A stretch of DNA of 9,619 nt, from the NCBI GenBank assembly GCA_023402175.1, contig JAEXCN010000372.1:1-9619 (forward strand). Direction: 5' to 3'. A program made the translations under genes and the position numbers. The number at the start of each line of letters is the position of its first letter. Within the stretch, counting starts at the first letter, position 1. The notes below the pieces were generated by a model. That model had not been told where the DNA came from and made no database searches. It saw only the letters and a list, made by a program, of their open reading frames with translations. The DNA is from Pseudomonadota bacterium. GTDB taxonomy: Bacteria > Myxococcota_A > Polyangia > Polyangiales > Polyangiaceae. This document shows positions 1 to 7,644 of this stretch, one piece after another.

Positions 1-435
1 GAGCCCGCACGGCATCAGCGCCCAGAGGCTGCCCGCCGCGAGCGCGTGCCACGGCGTGCTCAGCGGCAGTAGCCGCTGAGCGAGCGGCGCGACCCGTCGC
101 CAGACCGGCGCTCCGACCCGCTCGAGCGCTTTCACGAACGACGGCAGCCCGAGGAGATGGAGCCCCACGGTCAGCATGCAGACGGCGGCGAGCGCACGGA
201 GCCCGAAGCGGACGACGTCCAGCGGAACGCCGAGGCGCAACGTCCCGAGCAGCCCGGCGAGGAGGCCGAGCAGCGTGTAGCTCGCGACTCGACCGGCGTT
301 GTACGCGAGCGAGTAGCGCGACGAAGGAGACGGCTGCCCGCTGCAGAGGAGGGACGAGACGCCGCCGCACATCGCGACGCAGTGCGCTCCGCCGAACAGG
401 CCCATGAGGAGCGCGGAGACGACGAGGCTGCTCAT
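1..435 (-). CDS. TauE/SafE-family (DsbD_2-like) membrane protein, partial
   Basis: The reading frame opens with ATG at 435 and runs off the left edge after 145 residues without a stop, so the C-terminus is missing. The visible protein is hydrophobic. Near its N-terminus it carries the HCxxMCGG signature (His18, Cys19, Cys23, Gly24-Gly25), and the end of the visible part reads WALMPCGL, which matches the second cysteine-bearing helix of this family. Such proteins are often found beside cbb3 oxidase genes and are annotated as sulfite exporter TauE/SafE or cytochrome c biogenesis DsbD_2. The transported substrate or redox partner is not established, and a role in copper or thiol supply for the oxidase is my inference. 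The start overlaps the ccoG stop in an ATGA (432-435), and GGAG lies at 446-449, 10 nt upstream, inside ccoG. This indicates translational coupling and co-transcription. Confidence 0.85.
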   Translation of the reverse strand, partial: MSSLVVSALLMGLFGGAHCVAMCGGVSSLLCSGQPSPSSRYSLAYNAGRVASYTLLGLLAGLLGTLRLGVPLDVVRFGLRALAAVCMLTVGLHLLGLPSFVKALERVGAPVWRRVAPLAQRLLPLSTPWHALAAGSLWALMPCGL

Positions 436-1838
436 TTCAACGGTGCTCCGAGAAACGTGGTCGTCACGTCCTTGTGGGCCCCGTTGCTCTCGATGCGAAC
501 GACCACCGGTCGATCGCTCGTGAAGCGAGCGGCGTCCATCGTGACGAAGAACGGAAGACGGCGGCTGCCGAGCGGCTCGATCTCGACCTCTCGCATCGGC
601 AGGATCACGTCGAGGTCCTGGGCCCCGATCGGCGTCACCTCGAAGGTCGCGGAGCTCGAGCTCTTGTTGACGAGATGGAGCTCGTAGCCGTTACGCAGCC
701 GTCCCTCTTCGAGCGTGTACGGTGCGCCGGGGAGACGGAGGACGTTCGCCTCGAACGGATCGCGGTGGCGCACGGCGAACGTGGCGACGACGAGCCCGAT
801 CACGAGGAGCGCGGTGTACACGAGGATCGTCGGTCGGATGATCCTGCGCTTCTCGCCGCGGAGGCCGCGGAGCGAGTCGTACCGGATGAGGCCGCGCGGC
901 TGGCCGAGGCGGTCCATCACGTCGTCGCACGCATCGATGCACGCCGTGCAGGCGATGCAGTCGAGCTGCAGGCCGTCGCGGATGTCGATGCCGGTGGGGC
1001 AGACGACGACGCAGCGGTTGCAGTCGACGCAGTCGCCGCGGCCCGGGGTCTTCGCCTTGCCGCGCGGCTCACCGCGGCGCTCGTCGTAGCCGACGACGAG
1101 AGAATCATCGTCGAGCAGCACCGACTGGAGACGACCGTACGGGCACATCACGACGCAGAACTGCTCGCGGAAGATCCCGAACGCGAAGTAGACGAGCGCC
1201 GTCGAGCCGAGCATCCAGGCGAACGCCTCAGGATGTGCGGCCGGGCTCGTTCGGACCATCGCGTAGAGCCCGGGCAGCGATACGAAGTACGCGAGGAAGA
1301 TGTGGGCCGCGAATGCAGCCGCGACGACGTAGAGCGAATGCGTCACGACGAGTCGCCACGCAGCGTCGAAGCCGAATCCGCGCTTCTTCCTCTCGAGCGC
1401 CTTGTTCCGCGGCCCGTTCACGAGGCGCTCGATGGGCCGGAAGATGCCCTCGATGAAGACCGTTTGCGGGCATGCCCACCCGCACCACACGCGGCCGAGG
1501 AGCGCCGTCGCGTACAGCAGGCCGAAGCCGAACCCAGAGACGGCGAAGAAGAGGAGCCACGTGTCCTGCGCGTTGAACGTCGCTCCGAAGAGGAAGAACT
1601 GGCGACGCTCCACGTCGAGGAAGACGGCAGGGTGGCCTCCGATCCGGATCCACGGCAACACGGCCCAGATCGCGATCAATGCGTAATAGACGACGCGACG
1701 AGCGCGCACCCAGCGTCCGCTGACGTCGGCCGGGTAGGGACGTCGGCGGCGGCCGTCCTTCCCGAGCGACCCGCTGCCCGGCGCGCGGCCGGGCGAGAGC
1801 GGGGGCTGGTCGATGATGGGGAGTCGGAGGTTGGCCAT
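432..1838 (-). CDS. ccoG: CcoG/FixG-type polyferredoxin, cbb3 oxidase maturation
   Basis: This 468-residue protein is a normal-length CcoG (FixG, RdxA). It is a membrane protein with two ferredoxin-type [4Fe-4S] motifs. Hydrophobic helices lie at about 50-66, 92-114, 163-187, 207-225 and 335-356. Membrane-linked cysteine pairs are at 119/123 (WCGWACPQ) and 228/232 (CVVMCPYGR). The Fe-S clusters are predicted from Cys270, 273, 276, 280 and Cys294, 297, 300, 304. The C-terminal part, about 365-468, fits the Ig-like FixG C-terminal domain. In studied relatives CcoG reduces Cu(II) to Cu(I) for the CuB site of the oxidase. The start is the ATG 9 nt after the ccoP stop, with only a weak GGAA ahead of it, so translation probably depends on ribosomes leaving ccoP. 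The stop overlaps the next gene's start in an ATGA. The N-terminal 40 residues are rich in Pro, Arg and Gly and look disordered. Confidence 0.95.
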   Translation of the reverse strand: MANLRLPIIDQPPLSPGRAPGSGSLGKDGRRRRPYPADVSGRWVRARRVVYYALIAIWAVLPWIRIGGHPAVFLDVERRQFFLFGATFNAQDTWLLFFAVSGFGFGLLYATALLGRVWCGWACPQTVFIEGIFRPIERLVNGPRNKALERKKRGFGFDAAWRLVVTHSLYVVAAAFAAHIFLAYFVSLPGLYAMVRTSPAAHPEAFAWMLGSTALVYFAFGIFREQFCVVMCPYGRLQSVLLDDDSLVVGYDERRGEPRGKAKTPGRGDCVDCNRCVVVCPTGIDIRDGLQLDCIACTACIDACDDVMDRLGQPRGLIRYDSLRGLRGEKRRIIRPTILVYTALLVIGLVVATFAVRHRDPFEANVLRLPGAPYTLEEGRLRNGYELHLVNKSSSSATFEVTPIGAQDLDVILPMREVEIEPLGSRRLPFFVTMDAARFTSDRPVVVRIESNGAHKDVTTTFLGAPLK

Positions 1839-1847
1839 GACGTTCCG

Positions 1848-2441
1848 TCAGCGCGAAGAGAGCGTCTCGCGTTCGCCTTGCGGAGGTTTGCCGCCGGCCA
1901 CGTTCGTGCCCTTGAGGCCGAGCACGTAAGCGGTGACGGCCTGCGTCTTGAGCGCGCCGAGCTGCGGCTGCCACGCGGGCATGCCCTTGTCGGGGACGCC
2001 GGAGGCGATCGTCTTGAAGATCTTCTCGGGCGCGCTGCCGTGGAGCCAGAAGTCGTCGGTCAGGTTCGGTCCGACGCTGCCGCCGCCGTCGTTGCGATGA
2101 CACGGAGCACACGTCGAGGTGAAGATCTGCTTTCCGAGCGCGACCGCGTTCGGGTCCTTCGTCAGCGCGACGAGCGCCTCGGGCGTCGCCTCGCCGACCG
2201 TCAGCGTCGAGGCCTGCGCGGCCGCAGCGCGATCCAGCTCGGCCTGGTACGCCTCGGCCGGCGACTGTCCGATGCGCGCGTTCTCGTACCAGTACCAGTA
2301 GCCGACGCCGAACGCGATCGCGCCGAAGAGCGTGTAGAGCCACCAGTTGGGCAGCTTGTTGTCGTACTCCTGGATGCCGTCGATCTCGTGGAGGACTTGA
2401 TCTACGGCCTCTTCGGTCTCGTTGTCGGTGGGGCGCTTCAT
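1848..2441 (-). CDS. ccoP: Mono-haem CcoP, cbb3 oxidase subunit III
   Basis: This 197-residue protein brings electrons to the oxidase. The N-terminal segment holds the FixP_N signature (EYDNKLPNWWLY, residues 25-36) followed by a single membrane helix to about residue 52. A linker rich in Ala and Glu then leads to one cytochrome c domain with the haem site CAPCH (Cys111, Cys114, His115) and the likely axial Met154 in KGMPAW. Canonical CcoP is around 300 residues with two c-type haems. Only one haem site is present here, so this is the short form. The start is the ATG at 2441, overlapping the ccoQ stop as ATGA, with GGAG at 2449-2452 spaced 7 nt. The gene lies between ccoQ and ccoG in the same unit. 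The chain ends in a polar tail with no second CxxCH, and nothing suggests a frameshift before ccoG. Confidence 0.95.
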   Translation of the reverse strand: MKRPTDNETEEAVDQVLHEIDGIQEYDNKLPNWWLYTLFGAIAFGVGYWYWYENARIGQSPAEAYQAELDRAAAAQASTLTVGEATPEALVALTKDPNAVALGKQIFTSTCAPCHRNDGGGSVGPNLTDDFWLHGSAPEKIFKTIASGVPDKGMPAWQPQLGALKTQAVTAYVLGLKGTNVAGGKPPQGERETLSSR

Positions 2442-2611
2442 GATCGGTCTCCGTGGTCGTCGTCGAGGGGAAGCCGGGCAACCGGCTCGTAGGCGCGTGC
2501 TCGCCGGCTCATCGTCACGAACAGAACGGTGACGAAGACGACGAGAAAGAGAACGAACGCGCAGAGTGGAAGGACGAGGAGCGGGCTCCTCGCGAGCAGC
2601 TCGGATTTCAT
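2438..2611 (-). CDS. ccoQ: CcoQ/FixQ-like small membrane subunit
   Basis: This short gene encodes 57 residues beginning MKSELLARSPLLVLPL. One hydrophobic helix spans about residues 11-33. A basic stretch (SRRARA) follows, then a YEPVARLPLDDD segment. Size, single helix, basic-then-acidic tail and position between the CcoO part and CcoP all fit CcoQ, the small subunit that stabilises cbb3 oxidase. Sequence alone is weak evidence for so short a protein, so position carries much of the call. Translation signals are strong: GGAGG at 2619-2623 stands 7 nt before the ATG, and both ends are ATGA overlaps (2608-2611 with ccoNO, 2438-2441 with ccoP). The absence of any gap leaves little doubt that it is translated. 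Confidence 0.82.
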   Translation of the reverse strand: MKSELLARSPLLVLPLCAFVLFLVVFVTVLFVTMSRRARAYEPVARLPLDDDHGDRS

Positions 2612-4998
2612 CGCGCCACCTCCGTCCGAGCCGGCTCGTCCTTCATCGAGACGCCTTCGGTCGGTGCCTTCTTCGGCTCGCCCTTCTTCCCGAGCCGCTG
2701 CAGGTACGAGATGACGGCGACCATCTGTGTGTCGGGCTCGACGTGCGCGCCTTCCTTCGCGAGATCGTCGGCGATCGCTCGGCCCTGCTCGCGCGCGTCA
2801 TTCTCCGCAGCGCGCATCTGCTCGTCGGTGTAGGGCACGCCGACCTTCGAGAGCGCGTGCATCTTGTCGCCCGTCTTCGAGAGATCGATGTGCGTGTCCG
2901 CGAGGTGCGCGTACGGCGGCATGTTCGAGCCCGGCGTGATCGCGCGCGGATCCATCATGTGGCGGTAGTGCCAGAGATTGGGGTACTTGCCGCCCTCACG
3001 TGCGAGGTCCGGGCCGGTGCGCTTGCTGCCCCACTGGAACGGGTGATCGAGCGCGGACTCCGCGAGCGTCGACGGGTCGCCGTAGCGCACCGTCTCGAAC
3101 CGCATCGGACGGATCATCTGCGAGTGGCAGGTGTAACAACCCTCCGCGATGAAGACGTCGCGGCCCTCGAGCTCGAACGCTCGGTACGGCTTCACGTCGG
3201 CCGCTTCGACGGGCTTCACGATGAGCGCCGGGACGAGCTCGGCGACGCCGCCTGCGAGAACCGCGAGCGCCGAGAGCACCGTGAAGAGGAGCGCGCGGCC
3301 CTCGAGGATGCGGTGGAACGGCGCGGCGCCCGACTTTCGCGCATGCTGGACGGCCAAGACGCCGAACAGCGCGACGACGAACGCGATGATCATGAACAGC
3401 GGGCTGACGAACGCGTTCGAGGCCATGCCCGCGCCGCCGAGGCCGAGCACCACGACCGTGATGGCGATCGGCTTCGAGAAGATGACGTCCTTCCAGGGCA
3501 CCTCGGGCGTCTTCTCGAGCGGGACGACCTCGACGCGCGTCTCGACGATCTTCGCGCCGAGCGCGGTGCGCGCCAGGTTGTAGCCCATCATCACCATGCC
3601 GACGAGGTACATCGAGCCGCCGACGAGGCGCATCCAGTACATCGGCTTGATCGCGATGAGCGTCTCGACGAACGTCGGGTACATCAGCGAGCCATCGGGG
3701 TTCGTGGCGCGCCACATCAGCCCCTGGTTGATGCCGCTGATCCACATCGCGACGACGTAGAGGAGGATCCCGAACGTCCCGAGCCAGAAGTGGAGATCGG
3801 CGAGACGGCGCGAGTACAGCTGCTTGCCGACGAGCTTCGGGACGAGGAAGTAGAACATGCCGGCGGCCATGAACCCGTTCCAGCCGAGCGCGCCGGCGTG
3901 GACGTGGCCGATGATCCAGTCCGTGTAGTGTGCAAGACCGGAGACGCTCTTGATCGAGAGGAGCGGGCCCTCGAACGTCGCCATGCCGTAGAAGGTCACG
4001 CCGGCGGCGAAGAACTTGAGGACCGGATCTTCACGGAGCTTCGACCAGCCGCCGCGGAGCGTGAGGAGCCCGTTGAGCATCCCGCCCCAGCTCGGCGCCC
4101 ACAGCATCAGGCTGAAGATCATGCCGAGCGTCTGCGCCCAGTCGGGCAGCGCCGTGTTGAGCAGGTGGTGCGGTCCCGCCCAGATGTAGACGAAGATCAG
4201 CGCCCAGAAGTGGATGATGCTGAGCCGGTAGCTGTAGACCGGACGGCCTGCCGCCTTCGGCAGGTAGTAGTACATGATGCCGAGCACCGGCGTCGTCAGG
4301 AAGAAGGCGACGGCGTTGTGCCCGTACCACCACTGCACGAGCGCGTCCTGCGCGCCGCCGTAGACCGAGTAGCTCTTGAGCGTGCTCCCGAGGACGGGGA
4401 TCGCGAGCGAGTTGACGACGTGGAGGATCGCGACGGTGACGATCGTGGCGATGTAGAACCAGATCGCGACGTAGAGGTGTTTCTCGTTACGCCGCGCGAT
4501 CGTCCAGAAGAAGTTGATCGCGAAGGCGACCCAGACGAGCGTGATCGCGATGTCGATCGGCCACTCGAGCTCGGCGTACTCCTTTCCCTGGGTGAGGCCG
4601 AGCGGCAGGGTGATCGCGGCGGCGACGATGATGAGCTGCCAGCCCCAGAAGTGGATCTTCGAGAGCAGATCGCTCGCCGTGCGGGCCTTCAGGAGGCGCT
4701 GCGTCGAGTGATAGATGCCCGCGAACATCATGTTTCCGACGAACGCAAAGATGACCGCGTTCGTGTGGAGCGGGCGAAGCCGTCCGAAGCTCAACATCGA
4801 GTGAACGTTCGCCGGCGCCCACGCGAGCTGCAGGGCGACGACGACGCCGACGAGCATGCCGACGATGCCCCAGAGGACCGAGGCAGCGACGAACTGCATC
4901 GGCGTCTTGTCGTCGTAGGTGATGCTGAGCGCCTTCTTCGCGGCGCCGACGCCGCCACGCATGGCGGGCGCGTCGGGTGTCGTGATGGCTGCAGTCAT
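2608..4998 (-). CDS. ccoNO: Fused cbb3 oxidase subunits I and II (CcoN-CcoO)
   Basis: This 796-residue fusion is the catalytic core of the oxidase. The CcoN part (about 1-480) reduces oxygen and pumps protons. Haem ligands are His78 with His367 for the low-spin haem b, and His365 for the high-spin haem b3. CuB ligands are His227, His277 and His278, with Tyr271 placed as the cross-linked tyrosine of cbb3 enzymes. The CcoO part (about 560-796) has a membrane helix at 568-592, then the c-type haem site CYTCH (Cys621, Cys624, His625) in EGCYTCHSQMIRP, the WGSKRTGPDLAREGG block (656-670), and the likely axial Met693 in SNMPPY. Between the two lie two further hydrophobic stretches (about 510-528 and 532-550) not found at the start of stand-alone CcoO. 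The start is the ATG overlapping the ccoS stop (ATGA, 4995-4998). The fusion sits in one frame with no stop. A short lysine-rich tail ends the chain. Confidence 0.96.
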   Translation of the reverse strand: MTAAITTPDAPAMRGGVGAAKKALSITYDDKTPMQFVAASVLWGIVGMLVGVVVALQLAWAPANVHSMLSFGRLRPLHTNAVIFAFVGNMMFAGIYHSTQRLLKARTASDLLSKIHFWGWQLIIVAAAITLPLGLTQGKEYAELEWPIDIAITLVWVAFAINFFWTIARRNEKHLYVAIWFYIATIVTVAILHVVNSLAIPVLGSTLKSYSVYGGAQDALVQWWYGHNAVAFFLTTPVLGIMYYYLPKAAGRPVYSYRLSIIHFWALIFVYIWAGPHHLLNTALPDWAQTLGMIFSLMLWAPSWGGMLNGLLTLRGGWSKLREDPVLKFFAAGVTFYGMATFEGPLLSIKSVSGLAHYTDWIIGHVHAGALGWNGFMAAGMFYFLVPKLVGKQLYSRRLADLHFWLGTFGILLYVVAMWISGINQGLMWRATNPDGSLMYPTFVETLIAIKPMYWMRLVGGSMYLVGMVMMGYNLARTALGAKIVETRVEVVPLEKTPEVPWKDVIFSKPIAITVVVLGLGGAGMASNAFVSPLFMIIAFVVALFGVLAVQHARKSGAAPFHRILEGRALLFTVLSALAVLAGGVAELVPALIVKPVEAADVKPYRAFELEGRDVFIAEGCYTCHSQMIRPMRFETVRYGDPSTLAESALDHPFQWGSKRTGPDLAREGGKYPNLWHYRHMMDPRAITPGSNMPPYAHLADTHIDLSKTGDKMHALSKVGVPYTDEQMRAAENDAREQGRAIADDLAKEGAHVEPDTQMVAVISYLQRLGKKGEPKKAPTEGVSMKDEPARTEVAR
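2616..2623 (-). promoter_or_regulatory. Strong ribosome binding site of ccoQ
   Basis: GGAGGTGG on the minus strand lies inside the 3' end of ccoNO, with 7 nt between GGAGG and the ccoQ ATG. It fixes the start of this very short gene and suggests ccoQ can load ribosomes itself besides being coupled to ccoNO. Confidence 0.7.
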
Positions 4999-5153
4999 GT
5001 TTCTTCGCTCTTTTCTTCTTCGGATTCGATCGGCAAGAGGGCGAGACGGTCGGCGTGCTCGAAGTCACGCTGACGTGCGGTGAACAGAAAGAGGAGTACG
5101 GAGCCGACGACGAGGAGCAGGCTCACGAACACCTGCAAGACGAGGATTTCCAT
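4995..5153 (-). CDS. ccoS: CcoS cbb3 oxidase assembly protein
   Basis: This gene encodes 52 residues starting MEILVLQVFVSLLLVVGSVL. A single hydrophobic helix covers about residues 3-25 and is followed by the FTARQRDFEHADRLALLPIE stretch, which fits the conserved tail of CcoS (FixS), where an aromatic- and Asp-rich block follows the helix. An acidic, serine-rich end follows. In studied bacteria CcoS is needed to load haem b and copper into CcoN. It begins 5 nt after ccoI ends, with AGGAG at 5166-5170 inside ccoI, and its TGA overlaps the ccoNO start. A longer reading frame extends upstream in the same phase to 5624, but that part lies opposite or within ccoI codons in another frame, is arginine-rich and has no family resemblance, so the ATG at 5153 is chosen. 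Confidence 0.9.
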   Translation of the reverse strand: MEILVLQVFVSLLLVVGSVLLFLFTARQRDFEHADRLALLPIESEEEKSEET

Positions 5154-5158
5154 GGCTG

Positions 5159-7567
5159 CTACGAGCTCCTCGCGCGGGACTTGTCCGCGCGCTTGAAGGA
5201 GAGCTGCGTCGTCGTGGCGAGGACCGTCGACAGCGAGCTGATCGGCATGAGGACGGCGCAGAGGAGCGGCGTCATCACGCCCGCGAGCGCGAGCGAGACG
5301 GTGATCGCGTTGTAGAAGAGGGCGACGAGGAGGTTGCGACGCACGACGCGAGCGAGCCGCTTCGCCGTCGAGAGCGCTTCGCGAATGGGACGGAGCCCCG
5401 GCGTGACGAAGTAGAAGTCGCAGCGCGACGCCATGAACGGGCGATCGATCGCCGGGGTGCCCGCGCAGTACGCCTCTTCGGCGATCAGGCTGTCGTTGAT
5501 GCCGTCGCCGACGAAGAGCGTCTTGGCCTCTTCGCGCGAGCGGACCCACGCCGCCTTGCCCTCGGGAGAGCGGCCGCCGTAGGCGTGGTCCTCGGGGATG
5601 CCGCAGGCGCGCGCCATTGCACACGTCGCTTCGGGAGCGTCTCCCGAGACGATGAACGTCTCGTAGCCTGCGCGCTGGAGCTCGCGGACCTCGCCTTTGG
5701 CATCGCTCCGGAGCTGCTCGCCGATCTGGAACGCCGCGAGAAGCTCGCCGTCACGCGTGAAGAGCACGTCGGGGGAGCGGACGACATCGAGCGTCGAGAC
5801 CTTCGCCCGTGCAACGGCCCACGCGGCGGCGCCTAGGCGGTAGACGTGGCGGTCCGTGCGGAGCTCGAGGCCCTTGCCGGTGAGCTCGCGGACGTCGGCG
5901 ACCTCGAAAGGAGGCGCGCCGAGGGTCTCGATCGCGCTCGCGATCGCGCGGCTCTTCGGGTGCGAGCTCCGGACGGCCATCGTGAAGAGGCGCGCGCGGT
6001 CTCGTGCATCGAGTCGTTCGACCGCGTCCGGGTTCTCGACGACGAGCTTGCCGGTCGTGAGCGTGCCGGTCTTGTCGAAGACGACACGCGTGACCTCGGC
6101 GCCGCGATCGAGGAAGCCGGGCGTCCGCACGAAGAGGCCCGCGCGGCGGAGACCGCCCTGCGCGAGCTCGTACGCGAGCGGCGTCGCGATCCCGAACGCG
6201 CACGGGCACGTCACGATGAGGACGGCGGCGACGACGTCGAGCGTGCGCCCGAGGTCACCGGTGGCGCCGATCCAGGCGGCGAACGCGAGCGCCGCGGTCG
6301 CGAGCACGCCCGCGACGTAGAAGCCGGTCAGTCGCTTGTGCCACGACGTCGAGCGCGAGACCTCCTCGTCGCGGCGCGTCTCCGTGCGGAGCAGCGGCAC
6401 AAGCGTCGAGCCGTCGAATGCCGCGAGCGTGCGCAGGCGAACGGCTCGTGCGCCTTGCGAGAACGCACCTGCGGGCACGGTCGCGCCAGGCGCGAACGTC
6501 CTCGGCGCGCTCTCTCCCGAGATCCAGTCCAGCGAGAAGAGCGCAGGCTCGTCCTCGATCAGCGTCGACTCGATCGGGACGATGTCGCCCCGGCCCGCGA
6601 GCACGACGTCGCCCTGCGCGAGCTCCGTGCAGCGCACGAGCGCGACCGCTCCGCTCTCGGTGATGCGCCTCGCGTACAGACCTTCGGCGCCGTCGGACGC
6701 GAGGAGCATCGCACGGTTCTTCGCGAGGACGCGCTCCTGGAGGAACCGCCCGACGAGCATCAGCGCGATGAAGACGTTGAGCGTGTCGAAGTATGAGGTC
6801 GCTCCGCCGCGCGTCGCGTACGTGTACGTCGAGCTCGCGAAGACGAGCGCGATCCCGAGCGCGATTGGCAGATCGAGGTGGAGGACGCGGCGGCGGATGG
6901 CCTGCCACGCCGAGCGGAAGAACACGGTCCCGCCGACGAGGACGCTCACGAGGGAGAGCCCGAAATCGAGCGCGTGGAAGAGGCGGTAGACCGGGCCGCT
7001 CGACAGGCCGCAGTAGATGGCGACGCCGAAGATCATCGTGTTCATCGCGATCGCGATGCACACGCCCATGCGCCAGACGAGATCGCTCTGGCTCGCGCTC
7101 TCACCCTTCAGCGGCGGACCGAAGCGGTAGCCGAACGCTTCGACGTCGTCGACGAAGTGAGCGAGCGGAAAGGTTCGCTCGACCGTGAGCTCGACGGACC
7201 CGATCGCGGGGTTCACGATGACGCGCGTCGCGCCGGCGTTCCGGGCGAACAGCTTCTCGATCAGCCACACGCACGCTGCGCAGTGGACGCCCTGGACGTC
7301 GAGGCTGATCGACGTGAGGCCGTCGCTCGCTTCGATGCGGGCGACGATGGGCTCGAGCCACTTGTGGTCGGCGGCGACGCGGACGACCGGGTGGCCGTCA
7401 CCACCACCGAGATCGTAGAAGCGATCGAGGCCGGCAGACTGGACGAGGCGATGGACCTCCGCGCATCCCTGACAACAGAAGCCGTCGACGTCCGTGGCTG
7501 CGAGTGGCGATCCGCAATGCTTACACGACGCCGGCTTGACCGCCGCGACGCGCGAAGGAGAGGGCAT
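5159..7567 (-). CDS. ccoI: CcoI/FixI-type copper-exporting P-type ATPase
   Basis: This 802-residue P1B-type ATPase is predicted to pump Cu(I) across the membrane for cbb3 oxidase assembly. The N-terminus has a zinc-ribbon-like metal-binding region (CKHC at 15-18, CCQGC at 31-35). An HMA domain follows at about 86-150 with the copper-binding CAAC pair (Cys96, Cys99). Later motifs are SGES in the actuator domain (350-353), CPC in the ion-path helix (454-456), DKTGT with the phosphorylated Asp498, His536-Pro537 of the nucleotide domain, SGD (641-643) and GDGIND (687-692). The last helices carry YN (752-753) and MPISS (774-778), the usual Cu(I) site partners. An in-frame TGA at 7583-7585 limits the start to the ATG at 7567, although no strong Shine-Dalgarno sequence is seen. 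The segment after GDGIND lacks the usual APAL and GTGxD wording. CcoI rather than general CopA is chosen because ccoS follows 5 nt later. Confidence 0.93.
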   Translation of the reverse strand: MPSPSRVAAVKPASCKHCGSPLAATDVDGFCCQGCAEVHRLVQSAGLDRFYDLGGGDGHPVVRVAADHKWLEPIVARIEASDGLTSISLDVQGVHCAACVWLIEKLFARNAGATRVIVNPAIGSVELTVERTFPLAHFVDDVEAFGYRFGPPLKGESASQSDLVWRMGVCIAIAMNTMIFGVAIYCGLSSGPVYRLFHALDFGLSLVSVLVGGTVFFRSAWQAIRRRVLHLDLPIALGIALVFASSTYTYATRGGATSYFDTLNVFIALMLVGRFLQERVLAKNRAMLLASDGAEGLYARRITESGAVALVRCTELAQGDVVLAGRGDIVPIESTLIEDEPALFSLDWISGESAPRTFAPGATVPAGAFSQGARAVRLRTLAAFDGSTLVPLLRTETRRDEEVSRSTSWHKRLTGFYVAGVLATAALAFAAWIGATGDLGRTLDVVAAVLIVTCPCAFGIATPLAYELAQGGLRRAGLFVRTPGFLDRGAEVTRVVFDKTGTLTTGKLVVENPDAVERLDARDRARLFTMAVRSSHPKSRAIASAIETLGAPPFEVADVRELTGKGLELRTDRHVYRLGAAAWAVARAKVSTLDVVRSPDVLFTRDGELLAAFQIGEQLRSDAKGEVRELQRAGYETFIVSGDAPEATCAMARACGIPEDHAYGGRSPEGKAAWVRSREEAKTLFVGDGINDSLIAEEAYCAGTPAIDRPFMASRCDFYFVTPGLRPIREALSTAKRLARVVRRNLLVALFYNAITVSLALAGVMTPLLCAVLMPISSLSTVLATTTQLSFKRADKSRARSS
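5166..5170 (-). promoter_or_regulatory. Ribosome binding site of ccoS
   Basis: AGGAG on the minus strand lies within the last codons of ccoI, 12 nt before the ATG at 5153. The spacing is on the long side, but it supports the short ccoS start over any upstream start in the same frame. Confidence 0.5.
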
Positions 7568-7581
7568 GTCGCCCGGCCACC

Positions 7582-7611
7582 ATCAAGGTTCGTTCCACCG
7601 TTCGGTTTGAT
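7582..7611. repeat. Short dyad ATCAA-N20-TTGAT ahead of ccoI
   Basis: Two 5-bp inverted half-sites, 7582-7586 and 7607-7611, lie 15-44 nt before the ccoI start. Within the spacer is ACCG-TT-CGGT (7597-7606), a second small dyad. The half-sites resemble FNR/CRP halves, but the 20-nt spacer is wrong for a standard FNR box, which has 4. It could be an operator for another dimeric regulator or chance. Confidence 0.3.
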
Positions 7612-7644
7612 CGTCGCGGGCCGACGACACGCAGATTCCGCATG

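Noticed and set aside
474..2492. Plus-strand open frame of 672 codons opposite ccoG and ccoP
   Set aside because: It is antisense to genes with clear families, is dominated by Arg, Asp, Glu and Ala, and has no recognisable domain. This is the usual result of GC-rich codon bias.
2566..5073. Plus-strand open frame of 835 codons opposite ccoNO
   Set aside because: It mirrors ccoNO along its whole length, with Arg/Asp/Glu/His-rich composition and no motif. The minus-strand gene has complete catalytic residues.
5846..6796. Plus-strand open frame of 316 codons opposite ccoI
   Set aside because: Arginine- and glutamate-rich shadow of the ATPase gene, with no family resemblance.
7582..7611. FNR/ANR box before ccoI
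   Set aside because: The halves ATCAA and TTGAT are present, but the 20-nt spacer and the inverted half order do not fit TTGAT-N4-ATCAA. Kept only as an unexplained dyad.
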